From Moringa oleifera (Eukaryota > Streptophyta > Magnoliopsida > Brassicales > Moringaceae), in assembly GCA_021397835.1 (NCBI GenBank), contig JAJFZO010000747.1, positions 994,501 through 1,058,500 on the forward strand: 64,000 nucleotides of DNA. Direction: 5' to 3'. The notes under the pieces are model-generated. The model was not told where the DNA came from. It saw only the letters and a list, made by a program, of their open reading frames with translations, and made no database searches. Positions 59,884-64,000 of this stretch are shown here, piece after piece (the first letter of the stretch is position 1; each line of letters starts with the position of its first letter). Both the position numbers and the translations under genes were made by a program.

Positions 59884-61243
59884 ATGGCTGCCTCTACAGC
59901 AACCGTACCCACTTCGCTTTCCTTCTTCTCTTCGTCCCTCTTCCTCTCCTCCTCGCGCCAAAGCATCAAGAATTCAATTTCACTCGCAAAACCAAACTGT
60001 TCCAAAACGTCAACAACAAAGCCCCTCTCTGTCTCATCCCAGCTTGCGACGCTTCCAATCCTCTCATTCGAAGGGGAGAGGATCGGAGAGACCTACCTCG
60101 ACCTAAAGTCGGCCCCTCCCGACACCGCCCGCGCCGTTGTCCACCGAGCCATCATCACAGACCTTCAGAACAAGCGGCGGGGCACCGCGTCGACTCTGAC
60201 CCGGGGTGAGGTTAGAGGTGGTGGCAAGAAGCCCTACCCACAAAAGAAGACCGGTCGGGCCCGACGAGGGTCGATGAGAACGCCCCTGCGGCCGGGAGGT
60301 GGAGTGATCTTCGGGCCCAAGCCTCGGGATTGGTCCATCAAGATCAATAAGAAAGAGAAGCAACTGGCTATATCAACTGCTTTATCCAGTGCAGTAGAGA
60401 GCACCATTGTTGTGGAGAATTTTGAAGAGAAGTTTGAGAAACCCAAGACTAAGGAGTTCATTGCCGCAATGAAGAGGTGGGGTTTGGACCCAAAGGAGAA
60501 AGCAATGTTTTTGATGATGGATGTGGCTGAGAATGTGAATTTATCAAGCCGGAACATTGGGACCTTGAGGATTTTGACTCCAAGGACATTGAATTTGTTT
60601 GACATTTTGAATTCTGATAAGGTGGTTTTGACACCAGATGCTGTGGATTTCTTGAATGCAAGGTATGGAGTGGATAGTGAGGACGTCGATGATGATGATG
60701 AGGAGAATGAAGAAGAAGAAGAAGATGCTGAAGGTTAGTGTTCCAGTGCTCATCTAATTTCTACATGAATATATTTTGATGTGGTTCAGCTGTTAGAGTT
60801 ATTCTTTTATCTTCTTCAGGGGGTAGAATTAGATTTATGAAACATTAAAATATAAGTGCAGAATGGTGAAAACCCAGGAGTTGTTTATGAATTTTTTTGT
60901 GTGATAGGATATGGAAGCCTCCATAGTTTGAATGATGATTATGAACATAAATGTGGACGATAGATCTTGGGAAACTGGAATGTGAATGTTACTTTGGCAA
61001 TTATGAATTGTTTCTATAAAACTAAAGCTTTTGCAGGTTCTGCATTGTTAATCTATGAAAGATCTCTATGAGTGATCATAAATGACGATTTTCTCGAGCT
61101 TTCTTGAGCTGCCATGGCTCTTATTGTGTTTCTATAATGCAAATTCTCTTTCTCCTGGGAAATTTTTCTTTTATTGACCCTCTTTCAATTCCTCAATCTG
61201 TGCAGGGACCAAGGCAGATGGGAGTTCTGATGCAGAACATTGA
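59884..61243 (+). CDS. RPL4: Plastid 50S ribosomal protein L4 (uL4c), nuclear-encoded
   Basis: A component of the chloroplast large subunit that lines the peptide exit tunnel. Two exons, 59884-60733 and 61206-61243, give 295 residues. A Ser/Thr-rich transit peptide covers about 1-52. The L4 domain has VVHRAIITDLQNKRRGTAST, GEVRGGGKKPYPQKKTGRAR, GSMRTPLRPGGGVIFGPKPR (the extended tunnel loop) and NIGTLRILTPRTLNLFDIL. The C-terminus is strongly acidic (EDVDDDDEENEEEEEDAEG), and exon 2 adds only GTKADGSSDAEH. If the intron is kept, a TAG stop follows within one codon, so retention would change the tail very little. It is orthologous to At1g07320 by sequence and neighbours. Confidence 0.97.
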
Positions 61244-62083
61244 TAGTTGTGTTACCATCTTCTGCCTTGTTTGACCAAAGATCCATCCAACTTCTGCAGC
61301 CCTGGAAGAGGCTCTTGTTGTGCCTAACTCAGTTATTATGTTAAATTGCAGGCTGCAGCTAATTGTTTTGCAGGCTCATTTTGGTATTCTTTTCTCTGTA
61401 TCATTTTTGTATCAATTTGTACACTTATATCATCCAAATATGTATCTATACAGATCATCTCCTAAGCAATCTGGCCCAAGTGTTGCTTCCCAGTTTTAAT
61501 CTCTATTTTCCCACTTTTCTCTGTCAATTTTTATTATGGACTCACTCTTCCTCCTACTATTTTACTGTCTTGGCATATTAGTGCATTTCACAGGACATTT
61601 TTAGGACTGCCCTGAGAAATAACAAAACGAATTGCAAGAAGCAAGATAGGAGGAACTTGCAACACACCAAGTAGATATGTAAACAGTTTTCTTAAGATAT
61701 TATAGATTACATAGCATTGTATTTTGCAACAGTCAAGTCTTTGAATCTTATGAGGTTCAGATAATCTTGTAAAGAAGGTGTTCCTCTCATGACATTATAG
61801 CTTGAAAGTATCATTGTTCAGTTCATGTTGGCCTCAGAGATGTTGATCCTGTTAGAGCCTTACGGATATGTCTTTGAAGGAATTATGATATCCTATAGTT
61901 CACCATTCTTCTCTCTGTCCTAAGTCAGTCTATAAAAAAGGAAGAACGAAATTCTTATAGAAACAAAAGAAAATTGCCAGTCTTAATTATACCCTTGCCA
62001 CTCGGAGCAATTAGGCTGCCAAGCTGAATCTGCGAAAATCGAACAGGTATTGTAATGGATGGATGGAGGCACAAGCTCCTTCC
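61244..62083. other. Convergent 3' flanks of RPL4 and THIC
   Basis: Contains the RPL4 3' UTR and the distal 3' UTR of THIC that follows its riboswitch-containing intron. No gene is visible. Confidence 0.6.
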
Positions 62084-62391
62084 CTGTTCAAGCACAGACA
62101 AAAAGGAAAAACAATATGCACACTCCCTCCGCAGGCATTACCCTGTTCAGGTTCAAAGGGACTTTCTCAGCCTGGTCTGCTTGCATCCTAGCTAACAGCC
62201 AGGGCTAAGCAGATACGGGCACCCCTGGTGCGTTTTTCATGTCAATAAGAGCCAAAAAAAAAAAAAAAGACAAAACAAGAACTCAGGTAGAAGATGCAAC
62301 GAGATCATTTTTATTTCGGACATAAAGCAAGAAGTAAAACAAAGATAGATGTCCTAAAGTTTGCTCTGACATGCGAAACTATGAAACTCAC
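62084..62391 (-). other. Regulated 3'-UTR intron of THIC enclosing the riboswitch
   Basis: On the minus strand the donor TTG|GTGAGTTTC at 62391-62390 and the acceptor after a pyrimidine tract, TTGAACAG|GGAAGG, at 62085-62084 bound a 308-base intron. The aptamer lies in its 3' part. In plant THIC genes TPP binding exposes this donor, so splicing removes the processing site and yields a longer, less stable 3' UTR. The sites are seen here; the mechanism is known from the family. An upstream constitutive 3'-UTR intron (62495-62629) and exon (62392-62494) are also readable. Confidence 0.75.
62117..62231 (-). promoter_or_regulatory. TPP riboswitch (THI element) in the THIC 3' UTR
   Basis: On the minus strand the conserved aptamer parts appear in order: CCAGGGGTGCC (P1/P2 side), GCTGAGA (pyrimidine-sensor bulge), CCCTTTGAACCTGAACAGGG (P4/P5 with the pyrophosphate-sensing part) and TAATGCCTGCGGAGGGAGTG (closing P2/P1). 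The variable P3 stem is extended by TCTGCTT pairing with AAGCAGA. It lies downstream of the thiamine-synthesis gene THIC and inside a 3'-UTR intron, as in other land plants, and gives feedback control by thiamine pyrophosphate. Confidence 0.97.
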
Positions 62392-62631
62392 CAACAGCCT
62401 GATAGTATATAGACTGCATGTGATTGTTATTAACTAGACAAGCATGCTTCAGGGCTTCATGGAGTTGCAAATCTACTTCATCACTCACATGACCCTGTAA
62501 CGAAGATCCAGTAAGAAATCATGTCTTACGAAAATGGAGGAGTTTGATTTTTAATGAAGATAATATTTACGGTTGAAATAAAAGTTCGTAGGGGATAATA
62601 AGATGCAAGGAAAAGTTGGGAATACTGACCT

Positions 62632-64000
<1,369 letters not shown>

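Overview
This is nuclear DNA from a flowering plant, most likely a eudicot. The genes have many small GT-AG introns, the spaces between them are very AT-rich, and several genes encode plastid-targeted proteins. The gene order matches two duplicated Arabidopsis segments that I know from memory (around At1g07270-07320 and At2g29630-29680). That suggests a rosid that lacks the Brassicaceae genome duplication, but the species cannot be read from the sequence.

Layout from left to right: (1) AT-rich DNA, then ribosomal stalk protein P0 on + (2101-4968). (2) The replication licensing ATPase CDC6 on - (5910-10813, 16 exons), with an E2F site and TGGGCC motifs upstream. (3) About 7 kb of AT-rich DNA with foldback-like repeats. 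(4) A membrane-anchored TPR protein on + (19036-21204), preceded by three G-boxes and a TATA box. (5) An R2R3-MYB on + (24302-26488) facing a GDP-sugar transporter of the GONST2 type on - (27183-30247). (6) An LTR-element remnant, then a C2H2/PARP-like-fold protein on - (33314-34486). (7) A second AT-rich desert (35-39.5 kb). (8) The plastid anion transporter PHT4;1 on + (41355-45584) facing a CYP86A fatty-acid omega-hydroxylase on - (46556-48091). (9) The thylakoid phosphoprotein TSP9 on + (50787-51065), an uncharacterised 125-residue basic protein on - (52956-53333) and a Josephin deubiquitinase on - (55311-56215). (10) A C2-domain protein on - and plastid ribosomal protein L4 on +, sharing one 422-bp divergent promoter. 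(11) The 3' part of THIC on -, running off the right edge, with a complete TPP riboswitch in its 3' UTR.

The genes do not form a pathway. Their grouping is conserved linkage. Several products act in plastids (PHT4;1, TSP9, RPL4, THIC), two serve growth and translation (P0, CDC6), and CYP86A serves cutin/suberin synthesis. The best-supported special feature is the THIC riboswitch together with the regulated intron around it. I found no convincing new multi-gene system. The main open leads are the uncharacterised 125-residue protein, the zinc finger/PARP-like protein with a hydrophobic N-terminus, the G-run tract beside the P0 intron-1 donor, and a GC-AG intron in PHT4;1. Exon boundaries were set by hand from splice consensus, reading phase and remembered family sequences. 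Phases close in every complete gene.
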